From Gambelia wislizenii (Eukaryota; Chordata; Lepidosauria; Squamata; Crotaphytidae), in the NCBI GenBank assembly GCA_030847615.1, contig JAUMIR010000001.1:84307501-84371500 (forward strand): a stretch of 64,000 nt of DNA. Reading direction: 5' to 3'. The notes below the pieces were generated by a model. It had not been told where the DNA came from. It saw only the letters and a list, made by a program, of their open reading frames with translations, and made no database searches. Shown here in pieces: positions 1 through 10,461 of the stretch. Numbering within the stretch: the stretch's first letter is position 1; each line of letters begins with the position of its first letter. Position numbers and translations under genes: made by a program.

Positions 1-385
1 TGTCTCCATCTTGCTGGAGAGGATATAAAGCTTTAGGGACTTGATTGTGAGAAAGTAAAAAAATTATGGATCTGTATTTTGCACCAAATCTCTCAGACCA
101 CAAATGAAATAATCCACTTTTGACCATCACTACTATTCCTTAGAATATACAAAGGACCTAATAAAAATCTAAGAAATCAGAAGAAGATCACTACCTTCTT
201 GACAGCAGCTCACAAAGGAAAAGGTCAACATTGGGAGATGGGGAACCCAGCCATGGAGAATTGGTGGTCCAGAATATGGAGTACGTGGCTGATAGAAAAA
301 CTTACTTATACTATGGCAAAAACTAGAGAAATAATGACAAAAACAACATTCTAGGAAGACTGGATGCCTTTTATTGAATTGAATA
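1..385 (+). mobile_element. Degenerate L1-like LINE 3' end
   Basis: No intact frame. Read on the plus strand, 240-380 gives a broken string resembling the C-terminus of an L1 ORF2, with a Trp-rich stretch (EWWSRIWSTW), then LTYTMAKTR, then a WMPF motif just before a stop. Mid-window at 9,460-9,600 there is a similar tail. The family call rests on this weak resemblance only; it could be another LINE. Confidence 0.3.
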
Positions 386-425
386 TGTTATTGACAGGCA
401 ACTTGAAAGCACATACACACACACA
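386..425 (+). mobile_element. Tail fragment of a 5S-rRNA-derived SINE
   Basis: The short stretch with GACAGGCAACTTGAAAGCAC followed by a CA run matches the 3' tail of the fuller 5S-derived SINE copies at 18,850-19,085 and 6,460-6,695. The head is missing, so this is only a tail or a Bov-B-type LINE end sharing that tail. Confidence 0.3.
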
Positions 426-673
426 TAGGGGTAGATCAAGGGTGGGAATCTCAGAACCTGGATCCATAGGCCAAATCTTGCATTAATGGGATGCCTATCT
501 TGCCCCCTGGTGTTTTCCAGATGGCCAAGCTCCCTTTATGTCATCATTATCTGGGGGTCTCCCAGCTGCCGTATGGCTTTTCTCCCTTGATCTAAGAGGA
601 TGGAGTGCCTCTTCTAAGGTTTAGTTATTGGCAGGGAGAACTTTAAGCTAAAATATGTTGGTGGTACTGTTTT

Positions 674-884
674 GTCCTATAGCACTATGATTCCACTTTA
701 GCTGCCATGGCAACATCCTATGGAATTCTGAGATTTTCAGTACAGGGAGGGCATTTAGAATTCTCAGCCAGAGAGCTGTAGTGCCTTTACCAAACAACAA
801 ACCCCAGGATTCCACAGGATGCCGTCACAACAGTTAAAGTGAAATCATAGTGCTACAATTGTGTAGTGTGAAAGGGCCCTAAGA
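674..884. mobile_element. Palindromic MITE, family A, copy 1
   Basis: About 210 bp whose halves are inverted copies of each other: GCACTATGATTCCACTTTAG on the left answers CTAAAGTG-type sequence and CATAGTGCTA on the right. It ends in GTGTGAAAGGGCCCT, the signature end of this family. Related copies lie at 16,963-17,180, 19,587-19,724 (right half) and 24,791-24,993. It is non-coding and non-autonomous; the GGGCCCTTTCACAC terminus would suit a hAT-like element but no transposase or clear target duplication is visible. Confidence 0.6.
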
Positions 885-885
885 G

Positions 886-1195
886 GTTTATCACATGTCG
901 AAGTAAAGTGGCAGGGCAGCCAGAAGCTTCTGCTTTCCATGCTGCCTTATTGCATGATGTTGTCCTTCTTCCAGTGTTCTGCCATTCCAGTCCCAAGGGA
1001 GACAGAGGCAAAACCACATCTTTTTACCAATTGGAAAAACCCATTAGTAAAAAGATGCGGTTTTTACCTTGGTCTCCCATGGACCGGAACGTCAGAACAC
1101 CAGAAGAACAACAATGTCATGCAGTAAGGCAGCATTGAAAGCAGAACCTTCCAGCTGCCTGGTCGCTTTACTTTGAAGTGTGATAAGCCTTTAAA
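886..1195. mobile_element. Long palindromic MITE, family B, copy 1
   Basis: Two arms of about 140 bp around a short loop near 1,030-1,045. The left arm begins GGTTTATCACATGTCGAAG and the right arm ends CTTTGAAGTGTGATAAGCC, its reverse complement with few changes. Pairing continues through the arms, for example GGGCAGCCAGAAG with the CTTCCAGCTGCC region. The short open frames here (908-1,138) fall across the palindrome and are not genes. It starts immediately after MITE A copy 1. Confidence 0.65.
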
Positions 1196-2640
1196 GACCT
1201 TATCAGTACATGAAAAATGGTGTCATAATGGCACCACATAAACGCGAAAGGGCACACACATCAGACTATTTCTCCCTTTCACATTTATGTACTGGCCATA
1301 AGCTGTACTTTTTTGTTGACAGCCCAAGCCATCAATAGATTGGCTGTGGCAATATTTTGCTGGCATTGCCAGTATATGAAACCTTGCACCAACATCCTCT
1401 CATCATTCCAGTGTCAATGGCCAGTCTGGCCAGAACACTTCCAGGTGAGATCATGACATTTGGATAGGTGACACACTTTTTATGACCCTCCCCAGTTTAC
1501 TTGGGACTTTTATAGGGTGTGTATATGCTCTTTAAAACTTTTACTTTGTTATTTTTGTTTTTATTTTTGAATTTCCCACGCTATGTATTCTCGTGAGAAT
1601 CTGTGGGATTTCAATAGAGGAAGTGAATGGCTTCTTCATTCACTCCTCATTCATTGCTGGGGAAACCTCCTCACAAGGATAGGAGGTAAGTGTGGTATGG
1701 GGAGTTCTTTTGCCAGTATAAAAACAGCAGAAGTTCTGGCAGCAAACCAACGGGTTTAGCAGTGTGGTCTGATAAAGTCCTTTGTCTCTGTCATTAATTA
1801 CAGGAGGTGGTGGAGGCTGCCCCTTCCATCTGCCTGCTTACTCCAACACACAACAACAGCCAGGGGGAGGGGTACTGCGGGCTACCATTCCTTCTCCCTG
1901 GTCACTGATGGATTATGAGAGTGTACCGAGGTTTGTCTTAGCTGTACTTGAGCACAGAGGGAATAAGGCGCAATTTCTGCCCCCAGAGTAACGCGGATGC
2001 TCCTCCCTCCCTCCATGCCCAAGGAAAGCAAGAGTGAGAGTGCACCTCTGCTTCTGATTAGTGGCTAGGCAGATGAAGCTGGGCCCAGTATCTCCATGGA
2101 TATTGCCAGACATCAGGTTGAGGGGCCCTTGTAGTAGGCGGTATTATCTCACTCTTTCCGCATGATGTGAAAACGTATTAGTGCAAGTATATCCCAATTA
2201 CGTATGTCACTAACAAAATGCAAGCCAGTGTGTATGTCAGCAAGTAGGCTTTGGGTGCAACATGCATCTAACATTTAGATTTTTCAGCCTGCTGCTTTTT
2301 CCTTTGACCCCCCTTCTTTTTATTATTATGTTACCAGTAATATCACTTGCTTTGTTACATTATTTTGTTATACAGCTTTTCAACCTGTAACATTCATTTT
2401 TCAACATAAAACAAAACCACAATATATAAAGTGTCTCCCCAATTATTCAATCCAATCTAATAATGTCCTATGACAAATGTATAACCCTTAACTTCCCTTT
2501 ATATATCTTTCTTCCTCCTTGAGTCATTTGAGATAAATTGATACCTGTGTTGTGCTAAATATTTATATATTTTTTTGCTTACTTAATATACGTTTCATTG
2601 CTACTGGTCTTTCTCGACTTTTCTTTACATGATTTTTATA
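1196..2640. other. Intergenic, nothing recognised
   Basis: AT-rich unique-looking sequence. Short frames such as 1,782-1,991 have no recognisable features. No conserved exon, RNA gene or clear repeat end was seen. Confidence 0.5.
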
Positions 2641-2641
2641 T

Positions 2642-4652
2642 AGAATCATACAATCATAGACTCATAGAATTGCAGAATTGGAAGAGTCCATGAGGGCCAT
2701 CCAATCCAACCCCCTGCCACGTAGGAAATCACGATCAAAGCATCCCCGACAGATGGCCATCCAGCCTCTGTTTAAAGACCTCCAAGGAAGGAGACCCCCA
2801 CCACGCTCCGAGGGAGTGTGTTCCACTGCCAAACAACTCTGACTGTCAAAAAGTTCCTCCTAATGTTGAGGTGGAATCTCTGTTCCTGGAGCTTGCATCC
2901 ATTGCTCCATGTTCCAGTCTCTGGAGCAGCAGAAAACAAGCTTGCTCCATCCTCAATGTGACACCCCTTCAAATACTTAAACAGGGCTATCATATAGCCT
3001 CTTAACCGTCTTTTTTCCAGGCTAAACATACCCAGCTCCCTAAGTCTCTCCTCATAAGGCATTGTTTCCAGACCTTTCACCATTTTAATCGCCCTTCTTT
3101 GCACACGCTCCAATTTGTCCATATCCTTTTAAAATTGTGGTGCCCAGAACTGGACACAGTATTCTAGGTGAGGTCTGACCAAGGCAGAATAGAGTGGCAC
3201 TATTACTTCCCTTGATCTGGACACAATACTTCTATTTTTGATGCAGCCCAAAATTGCATTGGCCTTTTTAGCTGCCGCATCACACTGTTGACTCATGTTC
3301 AACTTGTGGTCTACTAGGACTCCTAGATCCCTTTCACACGTAGTCTCGTCCAGCCAGGTCTCTCCCATCCTATATGGATGCATTTCATTTTTTCGCCCTA
3401 AGTGCAGTACCTTACACTTCTCCGTATTGAATTTCATTTTGTTAGCTTTGACCCAGCTCTCCAGCCTATCCAGGTCATTTTGAATTTTGATCCTGTCCTC
3501 TACGGTATTATCTATTCCTCCCAATTTGGTGTCATCTGCAAATTTGATAAGTATGCCCCTAATTCCCTCATCCAAGTCATTGATAAATATGTAAACAGAG
3601 TATGGATGGCCATCTGTCGGGGATGCTTTGATCGTGATTTCCTGCATGGCAGGGGGTTGGACTGGATGGCCCTCGTGGTCTCTTCCAACTCTGCAATTCT
3701 ATGATTCTATGATTCTATGTTGAATAGCACTGGGCCCAGGACAGAACCTTGTGGCACCCCACTGGTCACATCTTTCCAAGACAAAGAGGAGCCACTGCTG
3801 AGCATCCTTTGGGTTCGGCCGGTCAACCAATTACAAATCCATTGAACAGTTAACTTGTCTAGCCCACATTTTACAAGCTTGTTTGCAAGAATGTCACGGG
3901 GAACCTTGGCAAAGGCCTTACTGAAATCAAGGTATACGATATCCACAGCATTCCCTTCATCTACCAAGCTGGTCATTTTATCAAAAATAGAGATCAGATT
4001 AGTCTGGCATGACTTGTTTCTCTGAAACCCATGTTGACTTTTTGTGATTATGGCATTGCCTTCTAAATGTTCACAGACTCTCTGTTTAATGATCTGCTCC
4101 AGAATCTTCCCTGGTATTGATGTCAGACTAACTGGACGATAATTGTTGGGATCCTCTTTTTTCCCCTTTTTGAAGATCGGGACAATGTTTGCCCTCCTCC
4201 AGTCTGCTGGGACTTTTCCTGTTCTCCAGGAGTTCTCAAAGATTATTGCCAATGGCTCTTGAGATTACATTTGCCAGCTCTTTTAATACCCTTGGATGTA
4301 GTTCATCCTGTCCTGGAGATTTAAATTCATTTAGTTTAAGAAGGTATTCCTGTACTACCTCTTTGCTTTTTCTGTGCTGAATTCCCCCTATTGTGTCCTC
4401 TGTTCCATTATGCTCAGGTTGGTCCCCCTTTTCCTTTTCTGAAAACACTGAGGCAAAGAAGGTGTTGAATAATTCTGCCTTTTCTCTGTCCCCTGTTAGC
4501 ATTTTGCCATCTTCTCTGCGTAGTGGCCCTACCATTTCCTTCTTCCTCCTTTTGCTGTGGACATACCCAAAAAAACCCTTTTTATTGTTCTTAACCTCTC
4601 TAGTGAGCCTGAGCTCATTCTGCACTTTAGCTTTTCTGACTTTACTCCTTTA
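2642..4652 (-). mobile_element. CR1 LINE, 5'-truncated, reverse-transcriptase half (copy 1)
   Basis: Read on the minus strand this is the RT and C-terminal part of a CR1 ORF2. From 4,625 downward come the linker (KKGFFGYVHSK), RT block 'NYRPVSLTSIPGK' near 4,140, LDFSKAFAKVPRD near 3,900, GVPQGSVLGPVLFN near 3,740, then FADDTKLGG near 3,530, and the CR1 C-terminal ERVQRRAIKMVKGLE near 3,100. The 3' end at 2,642-2,680 has the CR1 octamer tail (ATTCTATG-like, seen here as CATAGA repeats). Stops and frame changes make it inactive, and it is truncated at about 4,652 within the endonuclease-RT linker. It is very similar to copy 2 at 10,462-13,424. The frame is also broken by a small nested CR1 end at 3,600-3,719. 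Confidence 0.92.
3600..3719 (+). mobile_element. CR1 3'-end fragment nested inside CR1 copy 1
   Basis: About 120 bp in opposite orientation to its host. It contains GGATGCTTTGATCGTGATTT, the CR1 3' UTR segment with GGACTGGATGGCC, and ends with the octamer tail ATTCTATGATTCTATG. It interrupts the RT frame of the surrounding minus-strand CR1 between the PVLFN and FINDLD motifs. A possible 4-bp duplication (ATGT) flanks it. Confidence 0.8.
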
Positions 4653-5777
4653 CATATGAATCAGTCTTCTTGATCCTGGTCAGATCTACATCTGTTTTGG
4701 GAATCTTTCTTTGCTTTTGTCCTTTTAAAAGCCAAATCATCCTGTCATCCAAGTGCTCAATATTTTGACATTCCCTGTCATTAAGGGAAGATTTTTTTCC
4801 CTGAGCTTCCATATGGTAGCTACCAGATAATTCTAAGTAACAGATGGTTCATTCCATTAAATAGTGTCACTTTCACAACTTGTCAATAACCGTATCTCAG
4901 AGCTAAAAGTTAATGCATCATAAACATTCTTTTCATATTGGTTGCTAATAAGTCTTCATATTCTGAATTTTTAAAATATAACCAAAAATACTGCTGAGGA
5001 GATCCCAGCCTTTGCTATTACCCTGTAGTAGCATTAGCCAAGAGTGTATAACCAGGGACAGTTAGTGCCTTCTATTGTAGTGGGGTGGTGAACTAGCTCT
5101 GGGTTTTAGTCCAAACTTTAAAGAAGCTATCCAAGATACTGAACCCAGTCCCTCAATATTTTTGGCATCTTGGATAGCTGCTTTAAAGTTCAGACTGAAT
5201 ATCAGAGCAGATTCACTGCTATACTAACATGGTAGCCATCAGCTGCCACTTTATAGAATATAAAACTACAGTACTTGGATTGATATGATTATACTGACTT
5301 AATATAAGGCAGCTTCATATATACCTCACAGCTTTTTTATCGCGAAGTTTTTCATATAATTCATATTTTTTTAAAAAAAATAATGTCTGCTAACCAAAGC
5401 TTTAGTACTTCTTATTTCACAAGGTTTCCCCACATTGAAAAAGTACTGAATATATGGGAACTAAGAAAAAGTGAGAGAGGGAGATGGATTTTTCAAGAGG
5501 GGCAGCCTTAAATCTTTTATTTATTGTATTTGTTACCGTTATATGTCACCTAGTTCTGCAGAGCTCAGAGTGCCTCATAACAATGATGAATCAGTAAACC
5601 AAGGTGTGATAAGAAAACGATATAGCCATAAAAATATTATTAGCTAGCTCTTATGATTAAAACCAGCAAACCCCAGGGTGAAAAAGTCATATTTTATACT
5701 GGTTCATTGAGAGCCTTTCCTTGCTAGGGAGCTTCTTAGAACATGCAGTTCTGATGCACTTATGAGGTACATTGTTT
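4653..5777. other. Intergenic, nothing recognised
   Basis: No gene or classifiable repeat seen. A pair of partly inverted motifs around 5,100-5,200 (TTTAAAGAAGCTATCCAAGA and CTTGGATAGCTGCTTTAAAG) forms a potential stem with a loop of about 40 bases; it may be a small MITE relic. Confidence 0.45.
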
Positions 5778-5813
5778 GAGAGAGAGAGAGAGAGAGAGAG
5801 AAAGAAAGAAAGA
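5778..5813. repeat. (GA)n microsatellite with a GAAA tail
   Basis: Pure alternating GA for over 20 bases, then AAAGAAAG units. Confidence 0.95.
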
Positions 5814-6459
5814 TCAGCAGCTTATATAAATGTCTGAACATCATAGATTGTGTGTATAATTGGTTTGGTTTGGTTCATAGTAGTAATCCTGTTCATTACT
5901 ACCATCTGTCCATTCAGATTTTTCATGTACCAAATAATATCTGTGAGACTGGAGCTTAGCATTTTAGCTATCACATGATACAGAGTCCCATGCCTCTTAA
6001 TCATAGCATCAAGTGATTACTTCAATGTGCTTTTTATTTCCTGCCTCAGCCTATTGCCCTACAACTTGAGGAGGCAGGCTGGGCTCACTTAAAAGTTCCT
6101 CATCTTAGTGTGGGTTTTGTTGCCCTTTTCATCTTGCCTCAAACTGCAAACTTTTCTGCTGTGGTTTTTCATAGAACGCTGCCACAGGAGCAGGACCATT
6201 AATTTATCATGGGAAGTGGGGGAGTAAAAGATGTTTCACCTTGAGCTTGAAAGTATGGCAGACACTTAAAGGACAACCATTATAATTAGTTACAAATGTT
6301 AATGTCAGAAGAAGCTAATAATTAATGTTTCATTATTCATGATTATTCTGTGCTCTAAAGGATACTGTAGCTTTGTATGAAACCAGCTAATGAGACAAGG
6401 TACCTTTATAAAAACACAATGAAGAACTGTAATGTAAGGTTAAGTTTTGCAGCAGGCAA
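5814..6459. other. Intergenic, nothing recognised
   Basis: AT-rich sequence without a supportable gene or repeat. Confidence 0.45.
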
Positions 6460-6695
6460 GGAGCCTGTGTGTGTATGTGCATTCAAGTTGCCTGTCAACA
6501 TTCAGTGACCCCATGAATTTCATAGGGTTTTTGTAGGCAAGGATTACTTGGAGGTGGTTTTGCCAGTTTCTTCCTCTGAAATATAGACTACAGCGGCTGG
6601 TATTCATTGTCGGTCTCCCATTCAAGTACTAATCAAGGCTGATCCTGATTAGCTTCCAAGATCAGATGGGATCTGGTGCCTTTAGGGTATTTAAG
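6460..6695 (-). mobile_element. 5S-rRNA-derived SINE (5S-Sauria type)
   Basis: On the minus strand the head reads as 5S rRNA with changes: GATCCCATCTGATCTTGGAA, then AAGCTAATCAGG and a GGGAGACC-like block, matching the A box and C box of the 5S internal promoter. The body follows (CTGGCAAAACCACCTCC; CCTATGAAATTCATGGGGTC) and the tail CAGGCAACTTGAATGCAC, which resembles a Bov-B LINE 3' end, as expected if Bov-B machinery mobilised it. Confidence 0.85.
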
Positions 6696-6868
6696 CCCTG
6701 ATCTGGCCCTGAAACTAGCATCAAGGACCCCTTAACATGCAGTGGTTATTGGTGTTCCAAAATGAAATGGTGCCCAACAGCTTGACATACATTCTTCCTA
6801 AGAATGCCTCAGAAACTGGGTACACTCCAGATGTAGCCTGGAAACAGAAATGGCTAGCAGTTCAAGAC

Positions 6869-7721
6869 CAGGGGCTGGTTTACATGGCAGGTTTCATTGC
6901 ATTAAGTTGCGCTTTAGTGCTTTCCTGCATCAGTGGTGGGTAGTTTACACGGTATATGTTTACACAACTATATTTTGTGGCTCTTTGATTTTTTCCGCTT
7001 TGAGGTTCACACAGCCAAAAGTGCTGGGGGCATGGCCAAGCATTGGGGAGTAGTCAAAGGAATGCCATAGGAATGTCTGCCCTGGCCCCAACTCTGTGCT
7101 GAACAGCTTAGAGGAAGCCCCCCTCCCCCCCCCCACAAATCAAACGAAGGTTTTCCTCCTTGCTTAACAGCATTTTCTCCCAAATAGAGGAAAGCAAGAG
7201 AGAGAGGGGGGGAAAATAGCAGTGCAGCTCTGATACAGCCCTTTGTGAAATGGTTTCTCTCCCTCCCCCAAGCACAGGATCACAGCTGACGAGACGAGCT
7301 TTGCATAATTGCAAAACAGCAGAGAGAATGAAAAGGAATGCTCCCTGACTGAAAATTGTTGGGAATCCTTTTTGTTTGCAAACTGGCTTGCAAAATAGCA
7401 GAGAGGATTTTTCAAAGTTTCCTCTAATTGCTACTGTCTTTCCCTCCCTCCCTGCCCCTCTTTTAAGCCCATCTCTGCATCATCAACCAATCACAATGCA
7501 GCTCTGCTGTATCCCTTAGCGGAATGGTTGTTTACACTGCCAATAATGCGCTACATTGCAAATATACCTGCAAAAGTAGCTACAGCCCTTGCCACGCTAT
7601 ATTTGGGTGTTTTACCTTCCCCCTTTCTGAATGAGGCAATGCTGTGCTGCAATCCATGGGAACTATGAGCTATCTTAGCGGTATATTTAGAGGAATATTT
7701 GCCCGTGTAAACGACCCCCAG
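6869..7721. mobile_element. Unrecognised TIR DNA element, 'U' group (copy U1)
   Basis: The ends are inverted: CAGGGGCTGGTTTACATGG on the left and, reverse-complemented from the right, CTGGGGGTCGTTTACACGG. The 850-bp interior is non-coding; its longest frames are low-complexity or antisense. It contains a CCAATCA motif near 7,488. The TIR core GGGG-YYG-YYTACAYG resembles those of U2-U4, but the interior is diverged, so it may be a sister family. No exact target duplication seen. Confidence 0.5.
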
Positions 7722-9459
7722 CATTTCTAAGATATGGTGAGACTCTGACTTGTAGTAAGAGAGGGCACAAAGGAAAACAGACCAAAAAAAAATCACCCTT
7801 GTGCCAGATGTAGGCCACTGAGTGCTGTTGTCTCTGCTGTTCTCTGATGTCTCTGAACTGTAATTTGAGCTACATAGCAGTAACAAAGACAGTCCAGTCT
7901 GTCCGTTAATCAGGTCCTCAACTCCAGCCATTTGGATTCAATTTCTGAACTTTCCAAAACAGTATCTGCATCAAATGTCACAAGTCTTACATCCCTGTCC
8001 AAAAAACAAATGGTAGTAAAAGAGGGGAAAAACTGTATATTGAAAATAAACTGCAATTATCTATGTTATTGTGTTTAATTTGATATTTATATTCATTAGA
8101 AAGAAGAAACAGCTGAATGTAATTGGCATTGGCTGGAATCTTGTATCATCTACTTAGTTCAATATTCATGATCACTACTTGGGATTTTATTAGATGAACT
8201 TCCAAAAAGTCTCTTTAGCACCATATTTTTCAGCATTATTATCCCGGCAACATAACCCTTTTTATTCAGACCTACCTGTAATAGCATTAAAAAGCAACCC
8301 CAGCATTAACAGAGCACAAACACAAGCAATGTTTACTTCTGCATTCATGATCTCGCCAGTTCTCGTGAGAAGATGCAAGCATGGTAAAAATTTAAAAAAC
8401 AGCAAATTAAAAACAGAAAATGTACACACAAGCACAAGAACACAATCACAAACTCCCAAGTAAACCAGGGAGGTTCATAAAAAGAGTGTCCTGTTTCTGG
8501 CTTTCTCATTCCCAACCGGAAGTGTCCTGCCCATTGACACTGTAATCACAAAAGGAAAATGGTGCATGGTTTCAAATGCTCTCAATACTGGCAAAAAACC
8601 CGCTATGGTCGATCTATTGATGGCTTGGCCCGTCAATAAAAAAGAGCACCTTACTTTGAAAACATAATTGTGAAAGCACAATGTCATCTGGTATTGGTGC
8701 CCTCTCACATTCATTAGGCATGGTTATTTGCTGCATTTGATAAAGTCCTTGGTCATGATGGTGACATTATTGCCATGATTGTATCTCCCTCTCTCCAAAT
8801 CTACTTTTCAGGGCATCAGATGCATGGGGAGATGAAGTCCATTCTGCTGGTGATTGCAGTGCAGGTGAATGCTTTCCTCAGTTTTGGGGTTGTCTGGCCA
8901 GGAGGCTACTTATTAAGTAGAGTATACAGGATTCTGGCCATGTACTGTATCATGGAGCCTTTTGCACTGGATTCTAGCAATGGCTTTAATGTGATGCCTT
9001 CAAAGATTTTTCTTAAAATACCATAGAACGTAAGATATAAGTTAGGCACTAGCATCAATGTTTTAAAAAATATTTTTATTAAACACAAGCCTAAACACAT
9101 AAACAATATATTGCAATAAACAGAAAAAGAAGAAAAAACCCAGACAAGACTAAATTAACTAAAAAGATGAACCAACACAAACTAAACTAACACTATTACT
9201 GACCCCCCTTGACTGATTATTATAATTCACTAGTAATATACTTCCTTTAAGTGATATAGTCACTCTCTCTCTCTGGCTTTTCTTCTCAAACGAAGATTCA
9301 GGAAGGACTCATCCCGCGCTTTCTGCAAGCACGCTGATGACTAAAAAGGCCAATCCGAGATAAACAAGTCCAGTTGCAGAAAGCACAGCAGAAGGTCTCC
9401 TTGGGTGATGTTTCCGGGTTGTGATTCTTTCTGCGTTGTCGTTTCTCTTCAAGATAGTC
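7722..9459. other. Intergenic, nothing recognised
   Basis: No host exon seen. The A-rich block at 9,062-9,145 (AATATTTTTATTAAACACAA) looks like the reversed tail of a LINE mRNA, but the family cannot be called. Confidence 0.4.
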
Positions 9460-9600
9460 ACACTTCTACATTAAAGCAAACCAAACTATTTAAAAAGCCT
9501 AAAGTTGACAAATTGACAATGTTGATCAAGGAGAAATCTTTGATCAACTTTAAGAAAGATTGGGATTTGTTTATTACTTTTTTTGCAACAAAGTAGGGGT
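9460..9600 (+). mobile_element. L1-like LINE C-terminus relic
   Basis: The end of a short frame reads FKKDWDLFITFFATK then stop, similar to the C-terminal end of L1 ORF2 proteins (a W-x-PF/LF block shortly before the stop). No other motif is present. Confidence 0.3.
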
Positions 9601-9929
9601 CAACTTCATGCATTAGCATCAATTAAGAAAATTGTTTGTGGGGAAAAAACTTCAAGGATTTAACCAGTGCCTCCTTAAGTACAGTGGGAGCTACATTTTT
9701 CCTTAGAGAAGTATTACTACCCTTGTGTCCAAATAGTAAGACCAGTCCTGGTAAATAAGTAAGGGCAATTTATACATTTCATATCATTCCAAGGGAGAAT
9801 CAATATTTGTGTTTTCTTTGGGGTGATAACACATACTTTTCACTAGTGGATAAAAGACCTTGTTATGTGAACAAGCATTTGGTGACTAAGTGGCTATGTA
9901 CAAAGGTCTTTATCAGGGTGGGTGTGCTG

Positions 9930-10131
9930 CATTTTTATTTTTATTGTCATGTTTAAAATAATTTTATATTATTTTAAAGTACTGACATTTTAATATGGTA
10001 GGTTATACTATTTTTTATTATGCGGTTTCAATTCATGTGCCCCATTTTAATTCATACAATGATCTGCCCTGGGTCCCATTTGGGAGAAAAGCAGGATATT
10101 AAATAAATAAATAAACAAATAAACAAATAAA
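9930..10131 (+). mobile_element. L2-type LINE/SINE 3' tail
   Basis: Ends in AAAGCAGGATATTAAATAAA and (AAAT)/(AAAC)n units, the usual 3' terminus of L2 elements in reptiles (GCGGGATATAAATAAATA-like). The coding part is absent. Confidence 0.5.
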
Positions 10132-10374
10132 TGGGATGGCATTTTCCTAGTGAGTCCAGTTTCTATCAACCCCATTTTTTTCTGGTTGTTGCAGAGGTCA
10201 GAATTCTTTACTGACAAAAATGTTGGTGCAATTATCAACCCTTCTTCCGAAACACACCTTTTAAGCATCGCAACCCCTCCCTGCAATATGGCCATTTCCA
10301 TGTCATTGGAGAGCAGAGGGAACAGCAAATATGCATCCAGCTATTTTCCTGAAGCTGGACATGCTACAAAGACA
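10132..10374. other. Intergenic, nothing recognised
   Basis: Short unique-looking stretch between an L2 tail and a CR1 fragment. Confidence 0.4.
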
Positions 10375-10461
10375 TCTAAATGAATTTAAATCTCCAGGAC
10401 CAGATGAACTACATCCAAGAGTATTAAAAGAGCTGGCAAATGTGATCTCAGAGCCATTGGC
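10375..10461 (+). mobile_element. Short CR1 RT fragment fused to the 5' end of CR1 copy 2
   Basis: Encodes LNEFKSPGPDELHPRVLKEL, the same segment that occurs at 11,836-11,925 inside CR1 copy 2. It stops at CATTGGCAA and is followed directly by the endonuclease leader of copy 2. Either an older insertion or a template jump made it. Confidence 0.8.

Noticed and set aside
7551..7931. 126-codon antisense frame
   Set aside because: It crosses the right end of TIR element U1 into unrelated sequence; no recognisable domain or splice context.
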